Shown: piece by piece, positions 44,037 to 54,791 of the stretch
Position numbering within the stretch: position 1 is the first letter of the stretch
Layout of the letters: each line of letters begins with the position of its first letter
Assembly (NCBI GenBank): GCA_003250355.1
Contig: QKGS01000077.1
Span: 62,001 to 126,000 of the forward strand
DNA: 64,000 nt
Source: Bacteroidota bacterium
Lineage (GTDB): Bacteria; Bacteroidota; Bacteroidia; Bacteroidales; SZUA-534
Direction of reading: 5' to 3'
Notes under the pieces: model-generated
Databases searched by the model: none
The model's input: the letters and a program-made list of their open reading frames with translations, nothing else
Told to the model about the DNA's origin: nothing
Made by a program: the position numbers and the translations under genes

Positions 44037-46076
44037 TTACAAACAAGGTACAGTTACAAAAAAAGCACTACCCTTTCCTACCTCACTTTCAACCCATATC
44101 TTTCCACCATTCTTATGAACAAATTCCTTACAAAGCAGCAAGCCTAAACCCGAACCTTTCTCATTTTCGGTTCCCAACTTATGAAAACTTTTCCCTTCAT
44201 CGAACAGCATATCTTTCTCTTGCTCTGCAATTCCTATCCCCGAATCTTTTACCGCAATCAATGCAAGCCCATTTTTGTAATTTGATATACTCACCTCAAT
44301 TTTTCCACATTTAGGTGTAAACTTTATTGCATTTGAAAGCAAGTTTCGAATAACTGTTGACATAGTATTCTTATCGACCAACATGGTTATATTTTCATCC
44401 GTCATCCTGTCAACTGTAAGCTTTTTATTTTCTGCAACTTGTTTCAGTAATTCAAATTCTTCGTTTAGCAATTCACCAAAACTAAGCTTTTCTCTATTAA
44501 TCACAATTTTATTTGTCTGCGCTTTTGCCCAATTGAGCAAATTATTAAGCAACGAAAGTGTCGATTTCGAAGTTTCTGAAATTAACCCTATATACTCATG
44601 TATAGAGTTACTATCAAAATCACTAAATGAAGTATTAAGCAAATCGGTCATTGATGCAACTGAACTCAGTGGCGATTTTAGGTCATGAGCTATTATTGAC
44701 AAAAATTTATCTTTCGACTCATTGGCAACCCTAAGCTTGTCTTGCAAAGAATATCGCTCAAGTACCGACCACAAATTGTCGGTTATAACCTTAAATATAC
44801 TCTCATCGTGTATTGAATAAGGCTGATTGCTATTCAACACTCCCAGCATCATCATTATTTGTCCGTTGATATAATATGGCATTACCATATATCGCTCAAT
44901 ATTCAAATTAATTTCCTGAGGTGAAACAAACTTCTTATTACAATTATTAATATGTATGGTTCGTCCTTTTGTAGTATCAAGTACCAGCCCGTTCTTACTT
45001 ACACAATCTGCTTTTACGAGTATTTCTCCATTTTCATTTACCCAATAACTTCCCGATACTAGTTCGTTATATTCTCCAAAGCATACAAAAGCCGACTCTG
45101 AATTCAAAATATCTGCAACTCCCAGTAAGCACTGCTTTATAATATAGTCCGGGTCATATTTTTCTATTAATTTGTTTATCTCAAGCGACAAAGAATAAAC
45201 AGCTTCAACCTTTTTTCTGAAACTTACATTTCTAACAGAAACCACACGCATTTGCCTGTTGTTGAAATATATATCACGCCCTTCTAATTCTATATGAATT
45301 TTCTCTCCGGTTTTCCTAATCCCCTCACCCTCATATACCTCCGACGAGGGGTTCTTTAACTTATTGAGCAATACACTCTTGTATTCAACCGAAGTTAACT
45401 TGTCAATAACACACTCTCCAACAAGCTCACTACGCTCATAACCAAACATATTGGTAAGTGCCCTGTTCACTTCAACTATTATACCATTTTCATGAATAAG
45501 TAAGCCGTCGAGGCTTAAATCGGCTAAAAGATGGTTGCGCTCAACGCTTTCCCTCAACTCATTTCTGACCTTTTCACGTTCCCTCAAGTCGCGTATAATA
45601 CTCAAATATCCATTATCGCCAAACTGACGGGTATTCATCTCTATAAGAATACGATTTCCTGTGGCATCAATTATGTGGCGTTCATTTACTATTGACTCAC
45701 CTTTATCGACACCTTCAAAATTAATTGGCTTAACGGTTAATACATCTTTAGGAAAAAGTTGTGTAATATGCTTATTTAACAAGGTTTCTTTAGTATATCC
45801 GGTAAGGTCTGCAAAACTTCGGTTAAAATCTATTATTTCCCCTTTAGAATCACCTACCAGTATACCATCGGCAGCATAATTAAAAATAGCCTCAAAATAT
45901 TCCTTACTCTTACTCAAATGATTATTTGACTTGTTTACGCCATTACCTTTTGTAAACTCAGCATCAATAATAATTTCATTATTTGATGCATTAAATATAA
46001 CATCATCAATATTTTTAAAACTATTGTCAATTAAGGGAGATTTTTCACCTTTATTATTAGTGTTACTCTTGCCCAC
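44037..46076 (-). CDS. PAS/GAF sensor histidine kinase
   Basis: The protein has 679 residues and no membrane span, so it is cytoplasmic. PAS 1 (about 58-165; AADGILVGDSKGEIIDFNRSF), PAS 2 (about 170-285), a GAF-like region (about 290-440), HisKA with FLSIIAHDLKSPLSS (phospho-acceptor His464) and HATPase (NLLSNAIKFTP, DSGIGI, GSGLGLLLCKEF) follow in order. No response regulator is adjacent. The start is GTG; upstream in-frame codons to the next stop contain no ATG. A 13-nt palindrome lies in the divergent region shared with pgi. Confidence 0.88.
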   Translation of the reverse strand: MGKSNTNNKGEKSPLIDNSFKNIDDVIFNASNNEIIIDAEFTKGNGVNKSNNHLSKSKEYFEAIFNYAADGILVGDSKGEIIDFNRSFADLTGYTKETLLNKHITQLFPKDVLTVKPINFEGVDKGESIVNERHIIDATGNRILIEMNTRQFGDNGYLSIIRDLREREKVRNELRESVERNHLLADLSLDGLLIHENGIIVEVNRALTNMFGYERSELVGECVIDKLTSVEYKSVLLNKLKNPSSEVYEGEGIRKTGEKIHIELEGRDIYFNNRQMRVVSVRNVSFRKKVEAVYSLSLEINKLIEKYDPDYIIKQCLLGVADILNSESAFVCFGEYNELVSGSYWVNENGEILVKADCVSKNGLVLDTTKGRTIHINNCNKKFVSPQEINLNIERYMVMPYYINGQIMMMLGVLNSNQPYSIHDESIFKVITDNLWSVLERYSLQDKLRVANESKDKFLSIIAHDLKSPLSSVASMTDLLNTSFSDFDSNSIHEYIGLISETSKSTLSLLNNLLNWAKAQTNKIVINREKLSFGELLNEEFELLKQVAENKKLTVDRMTDENITMLVDKNTMSTVIRNLLSNAIKFTPKCGKIEVSISNYKNGLALIAVKDSGIGIAEQEKDMLFDEGKSFHKLGTENEKGSGLGLLLCKEFVHKNGGKIWVESEVGKGSAFFVTVPCL

Positions 46077-46187
46077 GGGTTTAGTTGTTAAATTTTCGAT
46101 AATAAATATACAACTATTCGTTTAAATAATAGTTCACCAACATTAAACAATCTGACCAAATCATATTTTTAGTTGACTTAACTCAAT

Positions 46188-46200
46188 TACCGTAACGGTA
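46188..46200. promoter_or_regulatory. 13-nt palindrome in the kinase/pgi divergent region
   Basis: TACCGT-A-ACGGTA is perfectly symmetric around a central A. It is 71 nt upstream of the pgi -7 box and 112 nt upstream of the kinase GTG, so it could be an operator for either. No regulator can be assigned. Confidence 0.4.
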
Positions 46201-46270
46201 TATAAAATAATAATAGGCTACTATATCGAAAATTTCACTTATGGCATTTCTATACCTTAATTTAGTTTCA

Positions 46271-46278
46271 TAAATTTG
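46271..46278 (+). promoter_or_regulatory. Probable -7 box of pgi
   Basis: TAAATTTG is a full TAnnTTTG match 24 nt before the ATG of pgi. No TTG is present at the -33 position. Confidence 0.45.
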
Positions 46279-46302
46279 CGTTCTTTAATAAAAAACAACA
46301 TT

Positions 46303-47955
46303 ATGCTTGAATCAAAAAATCCAACAACTACAAAAGCGTGGAGCGAGCTTGAAAGCCTCTACGACTCATTTGCTGATACTACAATGAAATCGTTATTCGA
46401 ATCAGACCCTAAGCGATTCGATAATTTTTCTATAAAATTTGAAGATATTCTGCTCGACTATTCTAAAAATCTGATTGATAGTAAAGTATTAAAAAGTCTT
46501 ACTGCTCTAGCAGAAGAGTGCAACCTTAAGGGTGCTATTAACAGTATGTTTTCGGGCGAAAAAATCAATAAAACAGAAGATAGGGCTGTTTTACACATAG
46601 CTTTGCGAAACCGAAGCAACTCTCCTATTATGGTTAACGGCAAAGATGTTATGCCCGGAGTAAATGCAGTACTTAACCAAATGAAAGAGTTTACAAACAA
46701 AGTACACGCCGGAGAATGGAAAGGGTATACCGGAAAAGCTATTACTGATATTGTAAATATTGGTATTGGTGGTTCTGACCTTGGTCCGTTAATGGTTACA
46801 GAAGCTCTTAAACCATACAAACCTGCAAACATTAATCTACACTTTGTATCGAATGTTGATGGTACTCATATTGCCGAAACACTTAAAAAAGTAAATGCTG
46901 AAACAACTTTATTTATTGTTGCTTCAAAAACATTTACCACTCAGGAGACTATGACCAATGCAAACTCTGCTAAATCGTGGTTTCTTGACATAGCAAAAGA
47001 TAATACTGCCGTAGCAAAGCATTTTGTTGCGTTATCGACAAATGCCGATGCTGTATCAGCTTTTGGTATCGATACTAAAAATATGTTTGAATTTTGGAGC
47101 TGGGTAGGTGGTCGTTACTCGTTATGGTCGGCTATTGGTCTTTCTATAGCTTGTGGTATCGGATTCGACAACTACATTGAATTACTTGAGGGAGCCCACG
47201 CAATGGATAATCACTTTAAAGAGACTAATTTCGACAAGAACCTTCCGGTACTTATTGCATTGATAGGCATTTGGTATAATAATTTTTACGGAGCCGAAAC
47301 CGAATGTATTTTACCTTACGACCAGTATATGCACCGTTTCTCAGCTTATTTCCAACAGGGCAATATGGAGAGTAACGGTAAAACAATAGATCGTAACGGC
47401 GATAAAGTAAACTACGAAACAGGACCTATATTGTGGGGTGAGCCGGGAACCAACGGTCAGCACGCATTTTACCAATTAATTCATCAAGGAACTAAGCTTA
47501 TACCTTGCGATTTCTTGGCTCCGGCAATAAGCCAAAATCCAATCAGCGACCATCATCCAAAATTACTGGCTAACTATTTTGCACAAACTGAAGCTATGGC
47601 TTTTGGTAAAGATGAGACTACTGTTGTTGCAGAATTAAAAGCTCAGGGCAAATCCGATGCTGAAATAAAGGAACTTGCTCCGTTCAAAATATTTGAAGGT
47701 AACATTCCTACTAACTCATTCTTATTCAAAAAGCTTACTCCTAGAACCTTAGGTTCTCTTATAGCAATGTATGAGCACAAGATATTTGTACAGGGTATTA
47801 TTTGGAATATTTTCAGCTTTGACCAATGGGGTGTTGAATTAGGCAAGCAACTTGCTAACGTAATTCTTCCTGAGTTAATTAACAATGATAAAATTACTTC
47901 GCATGATTCGTCAACAAACGGACTTATCAATGCTTATAAGGAGATGAGAAAATAA
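46303..47955 (+). CDS. pgi: Glucose-6-phosphate isomerase
   Basis: The protein has 550 residues. The signature [17 protein letters not shown] and the later [13 protein letters not shown] are present. The phosphate-binding GIGGSDLGP and the catalytic Glu in [10 protein letters not shown] are seen. It interconverts glucose-6-phosphate and fructose-6-phosphate. The ATG at 46303 is used; the TTG at 46276 lies in the -7 box. ppnP follows after 66 nt that contain a 13-bp hairpin. Confidence 0.97.
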   Translation: MLESKNPTTTKAWSELESLYDSFADTTMKSLFESDPKRFDNFSIKFEDILLDYSKNLIDSKVLKSLTALAEECNLKGAINSMFSGEKINKTEDRAVLHIALRNRSNSPIMVNGKDVMPGVNAVLNQMKEFTNKVHAGEWKGYTGKAITDIVNIGIGGSDLGPLMVTEALKPYKPANINLHFVSNVDGTHIAETLKKVNAETTLFIVASKTFTTQETMTNANSAKSWFLDIAKDNTAVAKHFVALSTNADAVSAFGIDTKNMFEFWSWVGGRYSLWSAIGLSIACGIGFDNYIELLEGAHAMDNHFKETNFDKNLPVLIALIGIWYNNFYGAETECILPYDQYMHRFSAYFQQGNMESNGKTIDRNGDKVNYETGPILWGEPGTNGQHAFYQLIHQGTKLIPCDFLAPAISQNPISDHHPKLLANYFAQTEAMAFGKDETTVVAELKAQGKSDAEIKELAPFKIFEGNIPTNSFLFKKLTPRTLGSLIAMYEHKIFVQGIIWNIFSFDQWGVELGKQLANVILPELINNDKITSHDSSTNGLINAYKEMRK

Positions 47956-47964
47956 TATTATTAC

Positions 47965-47998
47965 ATGAAATTGTGAGTTTTGCGGCTCATGATTTCAT
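47965..47998 (+). other. Hairpin between pgi and ppnP
   Basis: The 13-nt arms 47965-47977 and 47986-47998 pair with two G-U pairs and an 8-nt loop. An A-rich tract rather than T follows, so it is not a classical terminator; it may stabilise the pgi message end or reduce read-through to ppnP. Confidence 0.6.
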
Positions 47999-48021
47999 TC
48001 GCATATCAAAAAAAAATAAAA

Positions 48022-48303
48022 ATGATTAAGGTAAACGAATATTTTGACGGAAATGTGAAGTCGTTAGGTATTGACAATAACGACGGAAAAACAACAGTTG
48101 GAGTAATGGCTCCCGGTAAATATGCATTTGGAACAAGTACTGTTGAGATTATGAATGTAATTACCGGCGAACTTGATGTTCAACTTCCGGGAAACAATGA
48201 GTGGAAAACATATAAAAACGGCGAATCGTTCCGAGTTGAAAAAGATGTAACTTTTAATGTAAAGTGTGCAAAAGACGTAGCTTACTGGTGTCAGTACTTA
48301 TAA
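48022..48303 (+). CDS. ppnP: Pyrimidine/purine nucleoside phosphorylase
   Basis: The protein has 93 residues of the small cupin family formerly called DUF1255/YaiE: VNEYFDGNVKSLG at the start, VGVMAPGKYAFGTSTVEIMNV and a closing YWCQYL. It splits nucleosides with phosphate. The ATG at 48022 is chosen; an upstream TTG would start inside the intergenic hairpin. A terminator follows 18 nt after the stop. Confidence 0.93.
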   Translation: MIKVNEYFDGNVKSLGIDNNDGKTTVGVMAPGKYAFGTSTVEIMNVITGELDVQLPGNNEWKTYKNGESFRVEKDVTFNVKCAKDVAYWCQYL

Positions 48304-48320
48304 TTCAATAAAAAGATCAC

Positions 48321-48354
48321 AAAAAAAGCAGAGACCAATAACTCTGCTTTTTTT
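48321..48354 (+). terminator. Intrinsic terminator of ppnP
   Basis: GCAGAG pairs with CTCTGC around an 8-nt loop, flanked by seven A and seven T residues. It could act on both strands. The stretch 48355-48457 has no gene that I can support. Confidence 0.88.
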
Positions 48355-48457
48355 ATGCTATCTATTTTGTGCCATTTCATGATGCATACACCCCAATTGT
48401 TGAGCTTATGCCTTACTACTTCTAATTGAGATAATTCTTTTTGTTCTAAACATTTTA

Positions 48458-48487
48458 TTGATTTACAATATGGTTCTGTTATATTCG
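48458..48487 (+). promoter_or_regulatory. Promoter of the glutaminyl cyclase-like gene
   Basis: TTG (48458-48460), a 19-nt spacer and TATATTCG (one mismatch to TAnnTTTG) lie 15 nt before the ATG at 48503. Confidence 0.5.
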
Positions 48488-48502
48488 CATAAAAAAACAG
48501 AT

Positions 48503-49576
48503 ATGTATAAATTACTGATAATAGCCATATGTTCAGTGTTTTTCTCATGCAATAACACTAAAGAGAAAAAAACAAATAGTGATAAAGCTGTTAACATCGA
48601 AGTAAAAGAATTTGAAATTAATTATATTGGAGATTATAATATAGTATCTACCGGTGTAATAAGCTTTAATTATATTTCGAAAAATAAAACAAAACCCGAT
48701 TCTGTTTCATGGAATATTGGAGGTAAAAGAGGTATGTGTTATAACATTACAGATAATACTTTTTCAATAGAATATAATAATGTACCTGTTGGCAGTCAAA
48801 CTATTTTGTATACTATCCATTATAAAGAAAAAAATACTCAAACAGGGCGAAAGTTGGTTAAAATATTATCGGATACAAAACCTGAAAACTATACATATAA
48901 AGTTATAAAGGATTTCCCTCACAATACAAAATCATATACACAGGGGCTTGAATTTGATGGAGCTATTTTATATGAAGGAACCGGCTTATATGGTGAATCA
49001 ATATTAGCAAAGCTAAATATTAAAAAAAACGAAACAATTCAATTGATAAACCTGCCTTCCGACAAGTTTGGCGAGGGAATAACAATACTAAATAATAAAG
49101 TATACCAACTAACATGGAAAGCATTTACCGGCTATGTGTACAACAAGCATACACTACAAAAAACAGATGAGTTTACTTACTCTACCGAAGGATGGGGCTT
49201 ATGCAACGATGGCAAGCGCCTTATAATGAGCGATGGAACTGAAAAAGTATATTTCATTGATACTACCTATTTACAAGTAACAGGCAGTATTCAAGTGTAC
49301 GACAACGAGGGTATGATAAGTAGTATAAATGAACTTGAATATATTGATGGCTTAGTATATGCCAACATATACGGGAGTGATAATATAATCGCATTTGACC
49401 CTGTAACAGGTAAGGTAATTAAAAATATTAACTTACAAGGAATACTGAAAACACAAGATAAAATCAGTCGTGTTGATGTGTTAAATGGCATTGCATATGA
49501 CCATATTAACAACCGAATAATAGTTACCGGAAAATGGTGGCCTAAGCTTTTTGAAATAGAATTAATTAAACAATAA
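48503..49576 (+). CDS. Glutaminyl-peptide cyclotransferase-like lipoprotein
   Basis: The protein has 357 residues. The signal peptide ends in FFSC, so Cys17 should carry a lipid. A beta-sandwich precedes the glutamine cyclotransferase beta-propeller, which starts with SYTQGLEFDGAILYEGTGL and includes KVYQLTWKAFTGYVY. It would convert N-terminal Gln to pyroglutamate on exported proteins, which fits a T9SS organism. The longer frame from 48458 would put 15 residues before the signal peptide, so the ATG at 48503 is preferred. Confidence 0.88.
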   Translation: MYKLLIIAICSVFFSCNNTKEKKTNSDKAVNIEVKEFEINYIGDYNIVSTGVISFNYISKNKTKPDSVSWNIGGKRGMCYNITDNTFSIEYNNVPVGSQTILYTIHYKEKNTQTGRKLVKILSDTKPENYTYKVIKDFPHNTKSYTQGLEFDGAILYEGTGLYGESILAKLNIKKNETIQLINLPSDKFGEGITILNNKVYQLTWKAFTGYVYNKHTLQKTDEFTYSTEGWGLCNDGKRLIMSDGTEKVYFIDTTYLQVTGSIQVYDNEGMISSINELEYIDGLVYANIYGSDNIIAFDPVTGKVIKNINLQGILKTQDKISRVDVLNGIAYDHINNRIIVTGKWWPKLFEIELIKQ

Positions 49577-49577
49577 A

Positions 49578-50510
49578 CTATCCTTTAACTATAAACTTAT
49601 CATTCAACGACTTAAACCCTTGCCCAAGTAGCTCTTTTGTATTTAGTACCGATAAAAATGCTTCGGGATCTATTCTGTGAATATAATCTTCAAGAATTGA
49701 TACCTCACGACGGTTTACAACAGTATATATTATTTTTTTATCTTCACCATTATACATTCCCTCACCTAGCAAAAATGTTCCGCCGCGGTTAAGGTCATTA
49801 ACAATTTTATCACGTATCAAATCTGGCTTATCTGAGATTATTAACAGCATTTTATCGTACGAAACCCCCTCAATAATCATGTCAACTACCTTGCCTGCTA
49901 TAAATATTACAATTGCCGAGTAAAGTGGCATTTTCCAATCCTGAAAAACAATTAAACCGCTAATTATTATAACTGTATCAATATATATTAGAAGTTGTCC
50001 AATAGGCCATTTATTATATTTAGTAATCATCATAGCAATAATATCAGAGCCTCCGGCAGTAGCTTTAGATTTTAAAATTAACCCTAAGCCCGAACCAATA
50101 AGGACACCACCAAAAGCACATGATAATAATATTTCGTTACTTAACCCAAGCGGATCGCTGTCTCCAACAAAATATATTAGTCCATCGATAAAAAGCGATG
50201 CTAAAAAGAAACCTGTTATAGTTCTGTAACCAAAGCGCGGCCCTAGTATCTTTAAGCCGGTAGCTGCCAGCAATATGTTTATTACCAGTGCACTTATACC
50301 TATGGGTATTCCATGCGGCCATATACTTATAACACCTCTGGTGGCTTCATGCAAAACTATGGATATACCAAATACCCCACCGGGTACTATATTGTACGGA
50401 ATTATGAATAACACGTATCCTAAAGCAAAAAGGAAAGTTCCCACTGCAATAGAGCTGTATACCAGGAACCACTTACGTGTAAATGGTTTTTCTCGTTGTA
50501 AAAATGCCAT
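49578..50510 (-). CDS. YitT family membrane protein
   Basis: The protein has 310 residues. Five or six membrane spans (GTFLFALGYVLFIIPYNIVPGG is the family entry) are followed by a DUF2179 cytoplasmic domain ending IDPEAFLSVLNTKELLGQGF. Function unknown in the family. Its stop is one base from the stop of the convergent cyclase gene. It has a strong promoter at 50528-50558. Confidence 0.9.
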   Translation of the reverse strand: MAFLQREKPFTRKWFLVYSSIAVGTFLFALGYVLFIIPYNIVPGGVFGISIVLHEATRGVISIWPHGIPIGISALVINILLAATGLKILGPRFGYRTITGFFLASLFIDGLIYFVGDSDPLGLSNEILLSCAFGGVLIGSGLGLILKSKATAGGSDIIAMMITKYNKWPIGQLLIYIDTVIIISGLIVFQDWKMPLYSAIVIFIAGKVVDMIIEGVSYDKMLLIISDKPDLIRDKIVNDLNRGGTFLLGEGMYNGEDKKIIYTVVNRREVSILEDYIHRIDPEAFLSVLNTKELLGQGFKSLNDKFIVKG

Positions 50511-50527
50511 AATTACTCGCTTTTATA

Positions 50528-50558
50528 CAAACTTAGTTCAAATAGTGTATACAATCAA
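50528..50558 (-). promoter_or_regulatory. Promoter of the YitT gene
   Basis: On the minus strand TTG (50556-50558), a 20-nt spacer and TAAGTTTG (50528-50535) form a full consensus pair, about 18 nt from the ATG at 50510. Confidence 0.75.
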
Positions 50559-50587
50559 TAGGAAAAAGTAAATACTCTGAGTAATAT

Positions 50588-51748
50588 TTATTTTAACTCA
50601 AGCAACCACTCTTTCATTACCGGATTGGTTACTTTATAAATTTTGTCCTTTTTAAAAATATACCCTTGTTTTTGTAGCGACATTAAAGCTGTACGAATTG
50701 TTGATGTAGGTGGTAATTTATATTTAGTTCTATATTTCTCAGAAAATAACTCATCACCGTGCTGCAATTTTGCAACAGTTAATAATACAATTCTTTGATT
50801 AGTACTTAACCTGTCAAATATGTCAAGAAAGATAATTGATTGGCTGGCTACAATTCTCCCCATCCACTGTTGAGTAAAGTCTTCAGCATATTGGTCATAA
50901 CCATTCACTATATGGTTAAAAACTACCGATGCAAAATATTGAGTAAAATGAGGATGTAACTCACTCTTATTAAGTATTGTATCAACATTTTGCCTTGAAA
51001 TATCCAGGCTGTGTTTCTGAAACTTATTTTTAATATAATTACTAAAATCTTCATACGAAATATTTCCTATATCCATTTTTACTGCCGATTCATACAATGG
51101 AGAGTTTATACCGGCAAATAGTTTTTCCATCAACGATTGCTGACTTCCAAGAAATATATATGAAACTCTTTTTTGATGCTGAAACACTGAACGCATCCAG
51201 TGAATTATAAATGGATATATCCGTTCTATCTCCTGAAACTCATCAAAAGCAATACATATTTGAATATTCCTGCTTTCAGCAATAAGTTCCGGTGCCTGCA
51301 ATATTTTTTCAATATCAGTTTGGTCTTTTATTTCACTTTTTTCAAGTGAAACTGTTGGAGTACCATCTTCGGTAAATGAAACCTTTGGATAAAGATTTTT
51401 GAAGTAATTTATTGCATTCTGCGTTATAGTTTTTACGTCATCTTTCCAGTTAAATAATTCACTTGAAATAAGATTCGCATATTTTCTACAAAAATCATCA
51501 ACTGTTGTAACATTATAAAAATCGAAATATAATGTAAGCTGGTCTTTTTTATCACATTCATGAAAAACTCGTTTCACCAACGACGATTTTCCGTATCGGC
51601 GTGGAGAATAAAGCCAAACATTATAAAGATTGTTTATGTGTTGCTTTAATTCTTCTATTTCACTTTTTCGGTTGCAGAAAAATTCGCTTTCAACAACTTT
51701 CCCAAACATAAACGGATTTCGGTCATCGACTATTTCAAGTGCTTTCAT
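50588..51748 (-). CDS. AAA ATPase of the archaeal-ATPase type with C-terminal winged helix
   Basis: The protein has 386 residues. The Walker A variant SPRRYGKSSL (about 48-57) and Walker B ICIAFDEFQEI (about 168-178) are followed by a sensor-like YIFLGSQQSLM and a C-terminal winged helix (LPPTSTIRTALMSLQKQGYIF). This resembles the STAND-like ATPases that occur in many copies in archaea and Bacteroidota, whose role is unknown and for which mobility or defence has been suggested; I infer nothing firmer. It is monocistronic. Its upstream region contains the 20-bp inverted repeat at 51790-51837. Confidence 0.82.
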   Translation of the reverse strand: MKALEIVDDRNPFMFGKVVESEFFCNRKSEIEELKQHINNLYNVWLYSPRRYGKSSLVKRVFHECDKKDQLTLYFDFYNVTTVDDFCRKYANLISSELFNWKDDVKTITQNAINYFKNLYPKVSFTEDGTPTVSLEKSEIKDQTDIEKILQAPELIAESRNIQICIAFDEFQEIERIYPFIIHWMRSVFQHQKRVSYIFLGSQQSLMEKLFAGINSPLYESAVKMDIGNISYEDFSNYIKNKFQKHSLDISRQNVDTILNKSELHPHFTQYFASVVFNHIVNGYDQYAEDFTQQWMGRIVASQSIIFLDIFDRLSTNQRIVLLTVAKLQHGDELFSEKYRTKYKLPPTSTIRTALMSLQKQGYIFKKDKIYKVTNPVMKEWLLELK

Positions 51749-51775
51749 GTCATGAATTTATAAAAAATATTAGAA

Positions 51776-53897
<2,122 letters not shown>

Positions 53898-53962
53898 TAA
53901 AAGTGCATTAATCCAAATATGCTATTAGTATAAATAATACATTATTCATAAACAATCTTTAT

Positions 53963-53970
53963 TAAATTTG
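53963..53970 (+). promoter_or_regulatory. Probable -7 box of the secreted unknown gene
   Basis: TAAATTTG fits TAnnTTTG and is 19 nt before the ATG at 53990. The -33 region has no TTG. Confidence 0.4.
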
Positions 53971-53989
53971 CCATAAAATTACTTTAGAT

Positions 53990-54724
53990 ATGAAAAGAAT
54001 AGTCAGCATAGTTTTAGTGTTTTTGTTTTGCAAAATTGCATTTACACAAGATAAATGGGAACAACCGGTTTGGGTTAAAGAATCGCCACAGTTTGTTACT
54101 ACTTATAAAGGTAGTGGTTACGAATTTGGAATAGTTAATAACAAACAAAATGAGAAGCTATATTTATATAAGGGAAATGATGGCAAGTGGAGGAGTCACC
54201 TTATAGATTATATGGGCAGAGAATATGAAAAAAATATCCCTGAAGAAATAAATAACATAATATATTTTTTTCAGGATGCTAAGGGAGGAGTATATTTAAT
54301 TGCCGAAGATATGGAAAAAGAGATGCGCATATACCGCTTACTCAGTTATGGTTTTGGCTGGTATAGTAAAACCCCAGTTTCAGGCAATGGCTTTAGTTCA
54401 TACTTTTACGACAAGTCGACTGGTGTAATTTATTTTGCAGCTCGAAGAACCGGTTATGAAAATGATTTTTCAAATCTGCTAATATTCGATATAAGTTGGA
54501 AAAGGCTCGACGAAGCCGATAAAAATCCTATTCATAATTTTTATGAAAAACCTAAAGGGATAAAAAAAGAGGTTATTATAGGCACAATGATTGTAAATAT
54601 AACCAAATCGGGTCGGGGAATAGTTTTACACACACGAACAGGTGAAAACTTTCTAATAAGCGATTTTAAATTTGGGAACGAAGCTTTGGGAACAAAATCT
54701 ACTTTTGAGGCTGAAAAATTATAA
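53990..54724 (+). CDS. Secreted hypothetical protein
   Basis: The protein has 244 residues. A signal peptide (about 1-19, ending KIAFTQ) is followed by a beta-rich protein with repeated aromatic strands (YEFGIVNNKQNEKLYLYKG, GGVYLIAEDMEKEMRIYRLL), which suggests a propeller-like or jelly-roll fold. I do not recognise a family. No lipobox or T9SS tail is seen, so it may be periplasmic. It lies 92 nt after ligA with its own -7 box and is convergent with the CotH cluster. Confidence 0.65.
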   Translation: MKRIVSIVLVFLFCKIAFTQDKWEQPVWVKESPQFVTTYKGSGYEFGIVNNKQNEKLYLYKGNDGKWRSHLIDYMGREYEKNIPEEINNIIYFFQDAKGGVYLIAEDMEKEMRIYRLLSYGFGWYSKTPVSGNGFSSYFYDKSTGVIYFAARRTGYENDFSNLLIFDISWKRLDEADKNPIHNFYEKPKGIKKEVIIGTMIVNITKSGRGIVLHTRTGENFLISDFKFGNEALGTKSTFEAEKL

Positions 54725-54728
54725 ATAC

Positions 54729-54770
54729 AAAAGGCGCAGCCCCAACATTAATGTCAGAACTGCGCCATCT
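54729..54770 (-). terminator. Terminator between the secreted unknown and the CotH cluster
   Basis: GGCGCAG (54733-54739) pairs with CTGCGCC (54760-54766). The 20-nt loop contains its own small palindrome ACATTAATGT. TTTTG follows on the minus strand, so it mainly ends the CotH message; the plus-strand tail is weak. Confidence 0.7.
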
Positions 54771-54791
54771 TATGCTTAGTAATAACTCCTG

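Noticed and set aside
48291-48548. An 85-codon minus-strand frame with a protein-like middle (KLNNWGVCIMKWHKI)
   Set aside because: It runs through the ppnP terminator and into the start of the cyclase gene, has no promoter and no recognised family. A decayed gene fragment is possible but unsupported.
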